Of a stretch of 64,000 nucleotides of DNA, positions 34,952-44,503 are shown piece after piece. The translations under genes and the position numbers were made by a program. The first letter of the stretch is position 1. Each line of letters starts with the position of its first letter. This stretch comes from Phycisphaerae bacterium (GTDB taxonomy: Bacteria > Chloroflexota > Anaerolineae > 4572-78 > J111): the NCBI GenBank assembly GCA_028285035.1, contig JANQQF010000010.1:94106-158105 (forward strand). Direction: 5' to 3'. The notes under the pieces were generated by a model that was not told where the DNA came from, searched no databases, and was given only the letters and a program-made list of their open reading frames with translations.

Positions 34952-36456
34952 TATGACGCATTACCTCCCAACACGGTCTCGATATACATCGTCGGGTTCA
35001 TCAACTGCTCAGCAGTCAACAGAGATAAGTTAACCAATGGTTCAGCCATCAAGCCCATCGCTAGTAAAATGACAGCCAAGCCCCCGACAGGTAACAGGAG
35101 TGATGGTCCGACTTGGTAGGGCATAAAGCTAATGGGTTGAGGATCGACCCCTTCTGGCTGATCTTTCCAAAATACCTCTGCCCAAATTTTGGTCATCGAG
35201 AAGAGGGTCAAGATGCTGACACCCAACGACACCGCCACAATCACATACTGCTCGCCAGCCATACCTGCTTGCACCAAGGCAAACTTAGCCCAAAAACCAG
35301 ATGTCGGTGGAATTCCAGCCAAGGATAAGGCCGGAATTAGGAAAAGCAGAGCCAAGCCAGGATACAGAATGTAGAGACCGCCTAACTTTTTTAAATCGTA
35401 GGTTTGCTTCAACTTATAGATGATGCCGCCGACCAAGAAGAGGGCTGACTTAGCCAAAATTACATGAACCAGGAAGTAAACCGTTCCAGCCAAAGCCCCC
35501 GTGCTATACAGTCCTAGTCCCATCAATAAGTAGCCAATCTGGCTGACAATGTGAAACGAGAGAAGCTTACGAAACTCAGTTTGAGCGACCGCGCCAAGGA
35601 CACCTGTAACCATTGTGAAACCTGCAATGACCAAGATCAGAGTGTGAGTAAAGCCTGTCTCCTGGATGAAGAGTAAGGTAAACACGCGAACCAAGGCATA
35701 AACACCCACTTTTGTCATCAAGCCCGCAAAAAGGGCCAACAACGCGGCTGGGGCGGTGTGATACGAAGCAGGCAACCAGAAGAAGAGCGGGAAAGCACCC
35801 GCTTTGATTCCGAAGGCCACCAGGAAGAGCATCGCTAGGGTTGTGACCAAGCCAGCAGGTAGGGTATCAAGCTGAAGGGCGAGGTCAGCCATGTTGAGCG
35901 TTCCGGTCACCCCATACACAATACCAATTGCCGCGAGAAATAACATCGAGCCAAAAAGATTAATGGCCACATACTTGAAGGTGCCTTCTAACTGATCACG
36001 TTTGCCGCCTAGCGTTAGCAAGACGAATGAAGTGATGAGCAGCAATTCAAACCAAACATACAAGTTAAACAAATCGCCCGTGAGGAATGCCCCACTCACC
36101 CCCATAATCAGCAACTGTAACAATGCTGAATATCCGAGGTGTTCTTCTTGAGCTTTATTTTGAGCCATTCCATAAATGACAACCCCTAAGCCCATTAGCG
36201 CGGCCAAAAGCACCATTATTGCACTGAAGAGATCAGCCACCAGGGTAATCCCAAATGGAGCGACCCAGCTACCAACCTGAACAACCTGAACCCCATTACG
36301 CCAAACCAAGATCAGGAGTTCAGTAGCGACGATCAGTAGTAGTAACGAGCCGCCCAGACTGATATCCCGTTGGAGACGTCGAGGTCGTTTGAATACAAAA
36401 ATCGCGACCGCTGTTATCAGTGGGATTAGAATAGGTAACAGAACAAAAATTGTCAC
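34951..36456 (-). CDS. mrpD: Mrp Na+/H+ antiporter subunit D (NuoN-like)
   Basis: 501 residues with about 14 membrane segments. It belongs to the proton-pumping family shared with complex I subunits. The key segments are visible: a Glu in helix 5 ([19 protein letters not shown]), Lys in the middle helices ([22 protein letters not shown]) and the [12 protein letters not shown] helix. It conducts protons and exchanges them for Na+ as part of the complex. The start overlaps the stop of mrpC by 4 bases. It is of the standard length for MrpD. Confidence 0.96.
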   Translation of the reverse strand: MTIFVLLPILIPLITAVAIFVFKRPRRLQRDISLGGSLLLLIVATELLILVWRNGVQVVQVGSWVAPFGITLVADLFSAIMVLLAALMGLGVVIYGMAQNKAQEEHLGYSALLQLLIMGVSGAFLTGDLFNLYVWFELLLITSFVLLTLGGKRDQLEGTFKYVAINLFGSMLFLAAIGIVYGVTGTLNMADLALQLDTLPAGLVTTLAMLFLVAFGIKAGAFPLFFWLPASYHTAPAALLALFAGLMTKVGVYALVRVFTLLFIQETGFTHTLILVIAGFTMVTGVLGAVAQTEFRKLLSFHIVSQIGYLLMGLGLYSTGALAGTVYFLVHVILAKSALFLVGGIIYKLKQTYDLKKLGGLYILYPGLALLFLIPALSLAGIPPTSGFWAKFALVQAGMAGEQYVIVAVSLGVSILTLFSMTKIWAEVFWKDQPEGVDPQPISFMPYQVGPSLLLPVGGLAVILLAMGLMAEPLVNLSLLTAEQLMNPTMYIETVLGGNAS

Positions 36457-36818
36457 GCCCCACCTCCAGTGACTTCGGTTGTTCGCAATTGATCCATATC
36501 ATCTGTATCAGCAGACTGATAGAGCCGACGAACCAGCACGAGGGCAAAGGCTTGCAGGCCAAAGCCAATCACAATTGCCGTCAACACCAAGGCTTGGGGC
36601 AAGGGATCAGCAAAGGGCTCAAGTGGTTGCAGAAGATCTGCTGGCACCAGTGGTGGTTGCCCCGGCGTGAGTCGACCCATGACAAAGATCAACAAATTTG
36701 CACCATGTCCAAGTAAAATTAGGCCAATGACTAGTTTGACGATACTACGGCGCAGGATCATGTACACGCCACCAGCAAACAAGCCACTAATCATCAAGGC
36801 CAATAAGATTTCCATCAC
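36453..36818 (-). CDS. mrpC: Mrp Na+/H+ antiporter subunit C (NuoK-like)
   Basis: 121 residues, three membrane segments. The middle segment reads [18 protein letters not shown], where homologous NuoK carries its conserved Glu, and the C-terminal part ends in [18 protein letters not shown]. It resembles NuoK of respiratory complex I and forms part of the proton/Na+ path. Its ATG overlaps the stop of mrpB by 1 base. The C-terminus ([20 protein letters not shown]) is polar and probably cytoplasmic. Confidence 0.95.
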   Translation of the reverse strand: MMEILLALMISGLFAGGVYMILRRSIVKLVIGLILLGHGANLLIFVMGRLTPGQPPLVPADLLQPLEPFADPLPQALVLTAIVIGFGLQAFALVLVRRLYQSADTDDMDQLRTTEVTGGGA

Positions 36819-37225
36819 TACTCCTCTAATAGAGCAAAAATAATCGTTAGTGTTACACCAATAACTACCAGAAATACACCTACATCAAACAACAGGGGCG
36901 TACCAAGTTTTCCAATGACTGGCACAGCTTGTGTACTCCACAATCCCGTCATAAATTCCGCACCCGTGAACAAGGCGAGCACCCCACTAATCACGGCTGT
37001 AAGTAAACCAAAATAAATCAGACTGCGGGGGTCAATCCCCAGGATTTGCTGGGCTGGACGTAGGCCAAGGGCCAAGGCATACAAAGCCAAGGCTGCCGAA
37101 GCAACTAACCCTCCCACAAAACCACCGCCAGGTTCATTGTGTCCCCGTAGCAACAAGAAAATCGAAAACATCAGAAGGAGTGGAAGCAGATATCGGGTTG
37201 CGGTGGATAAGATCATTGAGTGCAT
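36818..37225 (-). CDS. mrpB: Mrp Na+/H+ antiporter subunit B
   Basis: 135 residues, four membrane segments. The MrpB signature [21 protein letters not shown] is present, together with [15 protein letters not shown]. It corresponds to the domain that is also fused to the C-terminus of MrpA. AAAGGA lies 8 bases upstream of the ATG, so the start is well supported. It is separated from mrpA by a protease gene, which breaks the usual mrpA-mrpB adjacency. It overlaps mrpC by 1 base. Confidence 0.95.
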   Translation of the reverse strand: MHSMILSTATRYLLPLLLMFSIFLLLRGHNEPGGGFVGGLVASAALALYALALGLRPAQQILGIDPRSLIYFGLLTAVISGVLALFTGAEFMTGLWSTQAVPVIGKLGTPLLFDVGVFLVVIGVTLTIIFALLEE

Positions 37226-37311
37226 TGATTGTGTCCTTTCATTTTATCCCTTTGAAGGTGGAGAGGCGGGCGGTACTCCCTCGCCTCTCCCAATTTAGGC
37301 TCCGAGTTAAC

Positions 37312-38427
37312 CTAGACACCTAACTCGGCCCGCACCTGTAGATAGCTAAAAATGCTATCCCGAGAAAGCAATCCCAAAACTTGATTGTTTTCGATAACCG
37401 GCATTTGAGATACCTTGGCCTCATCCATCAACTGTAAGGCTGTGAGCAAATTGGTCGTCGGTTCAACCTTGACCAAGCGATCAAACGGTCTCATCACCTG
37501 ACGAACCGTTGTCAACGGCCACTTTGGCTCTTGAACCGCTAAAACATCACTCAGCGTCAGCATTCCTCGAATTTCACCATCTTCCTCGACCAAAAAATAA
37601 CGATGGCCTTGCTGGATGATGCCATCCTCAACCAACTGCTTAAGCGAGGTCAGGCTCGTAATCTTTGGTAATTCCCGTTTCATTGCTTGCGAAACGGTCA
37701 CATTATTAAGGGCTTGCTGGACCTGGGAATGGGTCAAACTTGAAGAAGCAGCGTTTTGCAAGAACCAGCCAATCAAAACCAACCAGATGCCATCAAAGAA
37801 GCTAACACCCAGCCCAACAATGATACCGATGATGATAAAACCATAGGCAATCAGTTGACCGCTGAAACTGGCGATGCGCGTGGCTTTGTTCAAATCTTTC
37901 GTTCGCCACCAAACCATCGCTCGCAAAATTCGACCACCATCCAACGGGAAACCAGGGATCAGGTTAAAGACCACCAGCGCCAAGTTGATACGCGCCAGCC
38001 AAATGCTTGGCGCAGCCAACATTGGAATGTGTTGATCGAGCAAATACAAACCACCGAACAAGGCAGCCAAGCCCAAGCTTGCTAATGGGCCAGCAATTGC
38101 AATCCAAAACTCGGACCTGGCGTTACGTGGTTCTTGTGTCAACTCAGCCACACCACCAAAAATAAAGAGGCTTATGGAGCGGACCGGCACCTTGTGACGT
38201 AGGGCCACAAACGCGTGGGCCAGTTCATGAACCAAGACCGAACCAAAGAAGAGAATGCTAGTAATAGCCCCTAAAACCCAGTAAGTAGATGTCGTCAGGC
38301 TAGGATACTCTTCAGGAAAGAAACCTGCAGCCAATGACCAAGTGACCAGACCAAAAATCAGAAACCAGCTCAAATGTAAACCGATGGGTATTCCCCAAAT
38401 CTGTCCAATTTTGATATTTCCGTTCAT
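37312..38427 (-). CDS. Site-2-type membrane metalloprotease with CBS pair, inside the Mrp operon
   Basis: 371 residues from the ATG at 38427 (GGAGG 8 bases upstream); a reading to 38445 has no better site. The M50 motifs are clear: H67-E68-L-A-H71 in a membrane segment and NLIPGFPLDGGRIL with D163, the third zinc ligand. Six or so membrane segments are followed by two CBS domains from about 240 to the end. This is the M50B branch with C-terminal CBS domains (as in the SpoIVFB-like or Rip3-like group). Such enzymes cut membrane proteins inside the bilayer, and CBS domains bind adenine nucleotides. Its place between mrpA and mrpB is odd; it might process or control the antiporter, but this is inference. 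Confidence 0.93.
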   Translation of the reverse strand: MNGNIKIGQIWGIPIGLHLSWFLIFGLVTWSLAAGFFPEEYPSLTTSTYWVLGAITSILFFGSVLVHELAHAFVALRHKVPVRSISLFIFGGVAELTQEPRNARSEFWIAIAGPLASLGLAALFGGLYLLDQHIPMLAAPSIWLARINLALVVFNLIPGFPLDGGRILRAMVWWRTKDLNKATRIASFSGQLIAYGFIIIGIIVGLGVSFFDGIWLVLIGWFLQNAASSSLTHSQVQQALNNVTVSQAMKRELPKITSLTSLKQLVEDGIIQQGHRYFLVEEDGEIRGMLTLSDVLAVQEPKWPLTTVRQVMRPFDRLVKVEPTTNLLTALQLMDEAKVSQMPVIENNQVLGLLSRDSIFSYLQVRAELGV

Positions 38428-38462
38428 AATTAAAACCTCCGACAAAGCAGACTTATTCTTAC

Positions 38463-40778
38463 CTAAGTCGTCTCCTCACTTTGCTTATTTTCCTTCCGCT
38501 GCTTGAGCAAGGCATAGATACCGATCGCGGCTACAGCCAATACTGTAATTTCACCCAAGGTATCCAAGGCACGGAAGTCAACCAGAATAACGTTTACAAT
38601 ATTGCGCCCTTTGGCCAGAGTAACACTGTTTTCGGCAAAGAAGGGCGTCAAACGTGACTGCATTGGCACCGACAAAGCCGTCAATGTCAAGACAAAGACC
38701 AAGCTACCTATAGCCAGCGCTACTAGACCATCTCGAATACGACCTGCCGAACTCGTTAATCGAGCGAACCGAGGCAGATGGTACAAGGTCAGGGCTAAGA
38801 TAATGACTGTTAATGTTTCGACCGAAAGTTGGGTCATCGCCAAGTCGGGAGCCCCATAGAGGACAAAGAGAACCGACAGGCCATAACCAACCACCCCCAA
38901 AGCCGCAATCGTTGCTAGTCGCGAGTTTGACAGTACTGCCGCCAACGTCGCAAACAAAATGATGATCGTCAGCGCAATCTCGTGGATACTGACACCTGAC
39001 CAGTTTGCCCCAACATTCAAACCATAGCGAGTCAGTAACGGATAGCCGACGAAAGCAACTGTGGTCAAAATGATGACAAGCAAATGGATGCGCAGATAGC
39101 CGTGTTGCAATAAACGCGTTTGGATCGCAGCAACTGATTTCAAGCCATCAAGTAGAAATTGATAGCCACGCTCAGGGTTGAGCACAGCCACAGCGTTGAA
39201 CGGCTGAGCCAGGCGTCGCATCGGATTGAGGGCAACATACATCAAAATGCCTGTTAGCAAGGTGGCCAAACTTAGCCAGAAAATCAGATCGATACCACTC
39301 CAAGCGGCCAACTTAACCTGCACCAACTCATCCGCAACAGCTGAGGCTGAGGTCGCCAAAAACGGCTTCAGCAGCCCTTCAGGAATAAATTCGAGAACAC
39401 CGACCAACAGTAGCCCTAATCCCGCCAGCAAGACTGGCCCCAGCCACAAACTAGGAGGTGCCTCGTGCGCCGATTTGGGGGTTGGAGTAGGCTGACCAAA
39501 GAAGGGGCGAACTGCAACCAAGCCAGCAACAACCACGATAAAAACATTGGAGAGAATCGCCACACCAGTCAGCAACCAATCTGCCGACGTCGCGGTGAGC
39601 ACCGCCTCGTATATGAGTTTCTTGCCGATGTAGCCCATAAAGAGTGGTAACGCCCCTGCCATTGAGAGTGAGGCTAAGGCCACGGCCACAAAAGTGATCG
39701 GCATTGCCCGTCGGAGACCGCCTAGTTGGGTGATGTCTCGTGTGCCTGTTTCGTGGTCAATCGCACCAGCGGCCATGAAGAGCGCCCCCTTATAGAGCGA
39801 GTGCACAATCAAAAAGACCACGGCAGCTTTGACTGCCACGGGGGTTCCCAGCCCCAGTAACAGCACCAGCGTTCCCAAAGCACTGATCGTTGAATAAGCC
39901 AAAATTCGCTTTAAGTCCGTCTGTTGCCAAGCGACGTATGCGCCCAGCAGCATCGTGATCGCCCCCGCTGTGGTCAGGCTGATTTGCCAGGCCAATGTAT
40001 CGCCCAAGACGGGGTTGAATCGGGCTAATAAGAAGATACCCGCCTTAACCATTGTGGCCGAGTGCAAATAAGAGCTGACCGGAGTCGGAGCGGCCATCGC
40101 GTTGGGTAGCCAGATGTGGAAAGGGAATTGCGCTGATTTGGTAAAGGCCCCCAACAAAATAAGGATCAGGATGGGCAGATAGAGCGGATGAGACTGAATG
40201 ATTGCGCCCTGCTCTAACAATGTGGACATCTGCCAACTACCACCAACCTGCCCCAGTAGGATCAAGCCAGCTAAAAGAGCCAACCCACCCAAGCCTGTAA
40301 TCAACAAAGCTTGTAACGCAGAAGCTCGTGCTCCAGACTGCCGATGGTTGAAGCCGATCAGGAGATACGAGCTAAGACTGGTTAACTCCCAGAAAATGAA
40401 GAGGGTGATGATGTTGCCAGACAAAACCACCCCGAGCATCGCGGTCATGAAGAGAAGCAGGTAAAGATAGAACCGCCCTAATTGAGCGTGTCCCGCCAGA
40501 TATCCTCCCGCGTAAACCATCACCAAAGTACCGATACCACTGATAAGCAACGCAAAAACCAAGCTCAGCCCATCGATGTAGAAAGCAAGGTTGATACCAA
40601 AACTAGGTACCCAAGCGATGCTAGCCGTGATAATCTCGCCTGAAGCGACACGATTGATTAGCCCAGCAAAGTAAATCGTGAGCGCCAGTGGTAATAAGCC
40701 AACAAACCAGCCCACATTAGCTTGTTGTATCCACGATTTATCGGTTGTGATTTTTACTTCCGAAACGGTTGTAGCCAT
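38463..40778 (-). CDS. mrpA: Mrp Na+/H+ antiporter subunit A (NuoL-like, with MrpB-like tail)
   Basis: 771 residues from the ATG at 40778 (AGGA about 6 bases upstream); an extended reading to 40823 would start inside the leader hairpin. About 20 membrane segments. The NuoL-like domain holds the expected residues in [19 protein letters not shown] (Glu in helix 5), [25 protein letters not shown] (split here: the HSATMVKAG helix) and a later [19 protein letters not shown] block. The last 200 residues form the extra MrpA-specific domain, ending in a [20 protein letters not shown] helix that pairs with MrpB. It is the largest subunit, probably the proton/Na+ conducting half with MrpD. First gene of the operon, behind an unusual leader. 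Confidence 0.95.
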   Translation of the reverse strand: MATTVSEVKITTDKSWIQQANVGWFVGLLPLALTIYFAGLINRVASGEIITASIAWVPSFGINLAFYIDGLSLVFALLISGIGTLVMVYAGGYLAGHAQLGRFYLYLLLFMTAMLGVVLSGNIITLFIFWELTSLSSYLLIGFNHRQSGARASALQALLITGLGGLALLAGLILLGQVGGSWQMSTLLEQGAIIQSHPLYLPILILILLGAFTKSAQFPFHIWLPNAMAAPTPVSSYLHSATMVKAGIFLLARFNPVLGDTLAWQISLTTAGAITMLLGAYVAWQQTDLKRILAYSTISALGTLVLLLGLGTPVAVKAAVVFLIVHSLYKGALFMAAGAIDHETGTRDITQLGGLRRAMPITFVAVALASLSMAGALPLFMGYIGKKLIYEAVLTATSADWLLTGVAILSNVFIVVVAGLVAVRPFFGQPTPTPKSAHEAPPSLWLGPVLLAGLGLLLVGVLEFIPEGLLKPFLATSASAVADELVQVKLAAWSGIDLIFWLSLATLLTGILMYVALNPMRRLAQPFNAVAVLNPERGYQFLLDGLKSVAAIQTRLLQHGYLRIHLLVIILTTVAFVGYPLLTRYGLNVGANWSGVSIHEIALTIIILFATLAAVLSNSRLATIAALGVVGYGLSVLFVLYGAPDLAMTQLSVETLTVIILALTLYHLPRFARLTSSAGRIRDGLVALAIGSLVFVLTLTALSVPMQSRLTPFFAENSVTLAKGRNIVNVILVDFRALDTLGEITVLAVAAIGIYALLKQRKENKQSEETT

Positions 40779-40793
40779 TTTTGATCCTAATCG

Positions 40794-40882
40794 TAAAAAT
40801 AAAAAGACCGACAACAGAACCACTCAAGTGGTATAACTCCAGGCAAGGGGAGCAATGTTGTCGGCCTACTTTATAACCCGTC
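40794..40882 (-). promoter_or_regulatory. Mrp leader element: conserved box plus terminator-like hairpin
   Basis: Read on minus, a box ACGGGTTATAAAGTAGG runs into CCGACAAC (40857-40864), which pairs perfectly with GTTGTCGG (40808-40815), and a nested stem CCACT-TG-AGTGG lies in the loop. A run of T (CTTTTTATTTTT) follows, then the mrpA start 16 bases on. It looks like an attenuator: the default would be early termination. An almost matching element is at 44856-44922. Confidence 0.7.
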
Positions 40883-40937
40883 AATCTTCCCAAATTTGAC
40901 GTTTCACTAAATCTGCCAATATTTTATCTACATTTTG

Positions 40938-40971
40938 TCTATATTAAAGCATAGTTCCTTGTCAATGTCAA
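40938..40971 (-). promoter_or_regulatory. Promoter of the Mrp operon
   Basis: On minus, TTGACA at 40965-40960 and TATAGA at 40943-40938, spacer 16. A second TTGACA directly precedes the first. The element after the -10 (CAAAATGTAGA) is also seen behind the promoter at 44984-45011. Leader length is about 150 bases. Confidence 0.75.
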
Positions 40972-41004
40972 GCCTATTTTAACATTCTAATAAAATTCTC
41001 ATAT

Positions 41005-41964
41005 TCAGATCGGCGATTCATCTAGCTTAATCGGGGTTACAAATTTATCTGGTTTAACGGTTAAGACCGAGGAGTCTACCTGGTTGAGTACGGTCTCCGC
41101 CGTATTCCCAATAAAAAAGCCAGCAATTCCCGTCCGGGCTACGGTTCCCATCACGATCAAGTCAATGTCATTTTCTTCGGTCACTGTCGGAATCATGTCT
41201 GTTGCCGGTCCTTTAAGTAGATGTATCTTGGTATCCAAATTTTCTAAATCATATCGAATTAACAGCTTGTTGAGTGCAGCCTTGTGCTTCATTTCAACAA
41301 AAGTCACCAATTTGTCAGCATCTGAGCGCAGAATTTTAGACCGGCCACTCAACAAGCTAGCCTCGCCAGGCATCAACCAGCTATGAACAATATGGAGTTG
41401 GGCGTCGTGAAGCTTGGCTAATGACGTGGCCAAATCCATAATTTTGATATCAAGCCCCTGTTTCTCATCATCTAATGAAGCTAGATCAACCGCTGCCAAA
41501 ATGCGACTGAAATGACGTGGTTGATTTTGTTTAATGACCCACACTGGACAGGGGCATTTGCGCATCAAGTGCATCGAAGTGCTGCCAAAGAGACGATCCT
41601 GCAAACTTCCATCACCATCAGCCGTCATAATCACCAAGTCGTGACTTGAGCGAAGCACTTCTTGGATAATCACTAGAAAAGGAGAACCCGTTAAGATCTT
41701 ACATTTTACAGGGACACCTTCTTGTTGAATTGGGGCGATAAAACGCTTTAGATCAGTCTCCCGCACATACAGTTCTCGAGTCCGTAACTCGGCTATAACA
41801 TCTTTCGTGAGCCACGCCTCTGCATCGCTGGACCATTCTTCAACAAAATCAACAACTGTTAGCTGGGCATCATTTCGTTTACACAAGGCCACAGTTTGCT
41901 CAAGTGCAGCCTTGCTTTCTATTCTTTTATCAACGACCAAAAGAATATTCTTAAACCGTTGCAT
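41005..41964 (-). CDS. Universal stress protein with two UspA domains
   Basis: 319 residues. Two tandem UspA domains, about 1-150 and 155-310, as in UspE. The first starts FKNILLVVDKRIESKAALEQ. The second ends with the ATP-binding signature GTVARTGIAGFFIGNTAE. In the first domain the matching region is TADGDGSLQDRLFGSTSMHLM. Such proteins bind ATP or nucleotides and help cells survive stress; their exact biochemistry is open. The start has GAGG 5 bases upstream. It follows the release-factor-like gene by 8 bases on the same strand, so the two form an operon. The Mrp promoter lies just downstream. Confidence 0.93.
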   Translation of the reverse strand: MQRFKNILLVVDKRIESKAALEQTVALCKRNDAQLTVVDFVEEWSSDAEAWLTKDVIAELRTRELYVRETDLKRFIAPIQQEGVPVKCKILTGSPFLVIIQEVLRSSHDLVIMTADGDGSLQDRLFGSTSMHLMRKCPCPVWVIKQNQPRHFSRILAAVDLASLDDEKQGLDIKIMDLATSLAKLHDAQLHIVHSWLMPGEASLLSGRSKILRSDADKLVTFVEMKHKAALNKLLIRYDLENLDTKIHLLKGPATDMIPTVTEENDIDLIVMGTVARTGIAGFFIGNTAETVLNQVDSSVLTVKPDKFVTPIKLDESPI

Positions 41965-41972
41965 GGATACCT

Positions 41973-43034
41973 CTAGACTAATTGTGGTTGTAGATACTGT
42001 TCAGGCAGGAGGTATCGTAACAAACAGCCGACCCCATCAAATTCCAACAAAATCGGGCTATGATTGACCACCTCAATTTGACAACCATTTTGTACCGCTA
42101 ATCGAGTGAGTTCCTCTCTTAATGAAGGGTTGGCCATCTCCTGAAGCAAAATCAGCGTATCAACCTGGCCTCGCTCCAAAGCCTCTAAACAGGCTTCTGG
42201 CCCAACGGTAGCCAGGCCACTCGTACTAATTTCGCGATAGAGGGTATCCACGAGGGCTTGTGACTCTTGCTCTTCTTGTTCAATAAAGTGTGAGAGCGTC
42301 GCAACAACCACATCAGAAATATTATCATTTGAACTTGCAACCACACTATCAATCAATTTTTCTTCTAGATGTCGCGGTAAAGCATTTCGCACCCGAGCTG
42401 TCATTTGAGGATTACCAGCTAAAATCAGGTGGGTATGTCCTCCAGCTGACATCAGACGTTCCAAAATTTTAATCTTTTCGTTGACAAATTGCTGGGTTCG
42501 CTCCCGGCGATGGTTTTGATAATGTTCCTTGGTCCACTCCCGACCAACGCGTTGGCGAAGTTCGGGCCGTTCACGCCACAACTCTTCCGTCACGGATCCA
42601 AGATTAACTTCTAAAATCCGAGCACTTTCCTCTGTCGAAATCATCACCACATAACGATGATAGGTATCTTTCAACTCAACCAGATGATAGATATTGGGAT
42701 TGGCCGTTGCAGCCAACCAATTTGGCACAGGCACATTGAATTGAAGTGGTAGAAAGAAAGGGCCTTCCCCAGCTCGGGCAAAAATAGCCACCCCTTTGGT
42801 TTCGGGTCGCAGTTCATTGTTTAGATATTCTTCAATCTGCTTCATCGCCTCGGCAAAGTCAGGTCGAGCACGCCCCCACAGGCTCCAGGATAATATCCGA
42901 GCCCGTTCTGCGAGTTCAAGCCGGTTGTTAAACACATTATGCTCGCGATTGAGGTAATAGCTCACCACAGGTGAATTCGTCTCATCCAAAGCCGCCAGAG
43001 TACGAATATGTTGACGTAATGTTCCTAAATCCAT
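41973..43034 (-). CDS. Bacterial archaeo-eukaryotic-release-factor-like protein (baeRF-type)
   Basis: 353 residues. The C-terminal part (about 265-350) matches the L7Ae/eL30-like domain of eRF1/Pelota: LEALERGQVDTLILLQEMA, then QNGCQIEVVNHS and a FDGVGCLLRYL end. The middle (about 100-255) has the eRF1 domain-2 look (RYVVMISTEESARIL, then THLILAGNPQMTARVRNALP). The region that carries GGQ in true release factors here reads EWTKEHYQNHRRERTQQF, without GGQ, so peptide release by the classical route is unlikely. These proteins are thought to act in ribosome rescue or translation quality control. The operon with a universal stress protein supports a stress role. Start supported by AAGGA 6 bases upstream. 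Confidence 0.8.
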   Translation of the reverse strand: MDLGTLRQHIRTLAALDETNSPVVSYYLNREHNVFNNRLELAERARILSWSLWGRARPDFAEAMKQIEEYLNNELRPETKGVAIFARAGEGPFFLPLQFNVPVPNWLAATANPNIYHLVELKDTYHRYVVMISTEESARILEVNLGSVTEELWRERPELRQRVGREWTKEHYQNHRRERTQQFVNEKIKILERLMSAGGHTHLILAGNPQMTARVRNALPRHLEEKLIDSVVASSNDNISDVVVATLSHFIEQEEQESQALVDTLYREISTSGLATVGPEACLEALERGQVDTLILLQEMANPSLREELTRLAVQNGCQIEVVNHSPILLEFDGVGCLLRYLLPEQYLQPQLV

Positions 43035-43107
43035 CAGATTTCCTTTCTACACTGAATTACAAAGACTACATTGCCAAATAATTTTCTATGCTGTTGAGTA
43101 ATGTTAT

Positions 43108-43193
43108 ACTGACCCAGTTACAACTTTTGAAACTTTTGAAGATGACTTCTGGGGCAGGAGTTTTTGTTTTATTTTCTATATATCTAGGTCAGT
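43108..43193. repeat. Dispersed 85-bp element, copy C
   Basis: 86 bases with ACTGACCC at one end and AGGTCAGT at the other, and the same interior pattern as the copies at 6649 and 21783 (AACTTTTGAAACTTTT, GATG core, TTTTGTTTTATTTTCTA). It lies in the spacer between the release-factor-like gene and the kinase gene, 73 bases upstream of the former. Confidence 0.8.
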
Positions 43194-43211
43194 CATTTTC
43201 ACGGTATCTAT

Positions 43212-43272
43212 AAGCTGGTCTCTAACCGATGCTGCTTGGGTAATCTATTCGATGTTGGTCAGAGACCAGCTT
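43212..43272. repeat. Inverted repeat, 12-bp arms
   Basis: AAGCTGGTCTCT (43212-43223) and AGAGACCAGCTT (43261-43272) are perfect complements separated by 37 bases. It lies 38 bases before the kinase start, so it could be a leader hairpin or an operator. Confidence 0.55.
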
Positions 43273-43310
43273 TAAAGTGCAGTTAAATTAAGGATTGAGG
43301 CTGAACCATT

Positions 43311-43685
43311 ATGAAATACCAGGGTAAAGGATTTGACCCGCTACGAAAGTTACGGGGCTTTTCATATGGGCTGAAGGTCGCAATTTTGAGTGATTTTAGC
43401 GTCGCGTACAAAGTTGTGCTGTCACTCATCATCTTAGCCATCAGTTTTTGGCTACGTGAATGGTTCGACTTTCTCATCATCCTTACTGTCACCGGAATGG
43501 CTCTCATTACCGAAATTTTTAACACTACGATTGAGGCCATTTGTGACTACATTCAGCCTGAGTTTGATCCCAAAATTGGACAAATCAAGGACATTGCCTC
43601 AGTTGCGGCTGGGATCAGCACCCTAATTTGGTTCTGCACGTTGTTTTTTGAAATATGGCGAATATGGACACTGCTATTTCAATGA
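43311..43685 (+). CDS. dgkA: Diacylglycerol/undecaprenol kinase
   Basis: 124 residues with three membrane segments, the usual size of prokaryotic DagK. The catalytic helix is ALITEIFNTTIEAICDYI with E68, N71 and E75, and the loop GQIKDIAS with K93-D94. In most bacteria of this branch the enzyme phosphorylates undecaprenol rather than diacylglycerol, feeding the lipid carrier for cell-wall synthesis; sequence does not decide between them. GAGG lies 10 bases before the ATG. Its 3' end overlaps the convergent coiled-coil gene by 7 bases. Confidence 0.9.
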   Translation: MKYQGKGFDPLRKLRGFSYGLKVAILSDFSVAYKVVLSLIILAISFWLREWFDFLIILTVTGMALITEIFNTTIEAICDYIQPEFDPKIGQIKDIASVAAGISTLIWFCTLFFEIWRIWTLLFQ

Positions 43686-44503
43686 GCTTGACTCGGGGCC
43701 AGCTTGACCTCCTCCAAGGCCTCTAAATGATCTCGCAGGATGTACACCTCTTCATCAATGTCATTGAGCAAACGTCGATAATTAGCAACATCTTGTGTTG
43801 ATTGGCCCGTCAAAATCTGCGAGTACATTGTTCCCAACAAAGAAAGCGTATTTTCGATTTTAACTTCGGCCAGATAGGTATTTTGTTGTAGCTTTTCAAG
43901 CATCTCCAACTGTTGTTGCCGATTAGCCAAGGTTCGTTCAAGTTCGGTTTTCAACATCGGATTCGTCTCCCGCCTCAAGCGTGATTCCAGAGTAGCAATT
44001 GATTTAGGCACAGCTTTCAAATCATTGTTGATTAATTGATTTTGCCGAAAACTATCGACACGTTGAGCTAAGTGCGTGATGGCATTCGTCCAGGCTTGGA
44101 CATGCGTAGCCACTTCTCGGACCCGACTTTGGTCATTCCCAGATGTTGTATCTTGTACGAGTCGATCAATTTCAATCTGATAGGCCTCAGCTTGGGCCAC
44201 GTATGCCCGCAGTGCATTATCCTCACATTTTTTAGGCATGACTGGTTGTCGTAGTTGTGATGACTTAGAGGTGGGTTGTTGCGCAACGGACGTCTTAGTA
44301 CTTGTTTCGGGTTGATGAAAGCGCGTCCGTGTAAAGTAGCTAAACATTGTAATCAATACACTCAAGATTGGAGCAATTTTTTTCCAATGTAGTTTTTTAC
44401 GCAGCTTCTTAGGCAGCTTACGTCCAATCGTATCCAATATTTCATCGCTACTATTTTTATATCTGAGATTGGTCTTTGTCAGGGCTTTATCGGTAAATTC
44501 CAT
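43679..44503 (-). CDS. Membrane-anchored coiled-coil protein, unknown function
   Basis: 274 residues. A basic N-terminal stretch (GRKLPKKLRKKLHWKK) precedes one membrane segment at about 43-58. A Thr/Ser/Gln-rich linker follows, then a long helical region (95-265) with heptad spacing, probably a coiled coil. I do not recognise the family. The basic residues before the single membrane span suggest that the coiled coil is outside the cytoplasm. The start (GGAG 6 bases upstream) overlaps the end of the winged-helix gene by 17 bases, so both are translated from one mRNA under the leader-type promoter at 44984-45011. Confidence 0.75.
   Translation of the reverse strand: MEFTDKALTKTNLRYKNSSDEILDTIGRKLPKKLRKKLHWKKIAPILSVLITMFSYFTRTRFHQPETSTKTSVAQQPTSKSSQLRQPVMPKKCEDNALRAYVAQAEAYQIEIDRLVQDTTSGNDQSRVREVATHVQAWTNAITHLAQRVDSFRQNQLINNDLKAVPKSIATLESRLRRETNPMLKTELERTLANRQQQLEMLEKLQQNTYLAEVKIENTLSLLGTMYSQILTGQSTQDVANYRRLLNDIDEEVYILRDHLEALEEVKLAPSQAH

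Noticed and set aside
40794..40971. Assignment of the Mrp leader to a known Na+ or Li+ riboswitch class
   Set aside because: I could not match any known consensus by eye; it is left unnamed until a covariance search is done.
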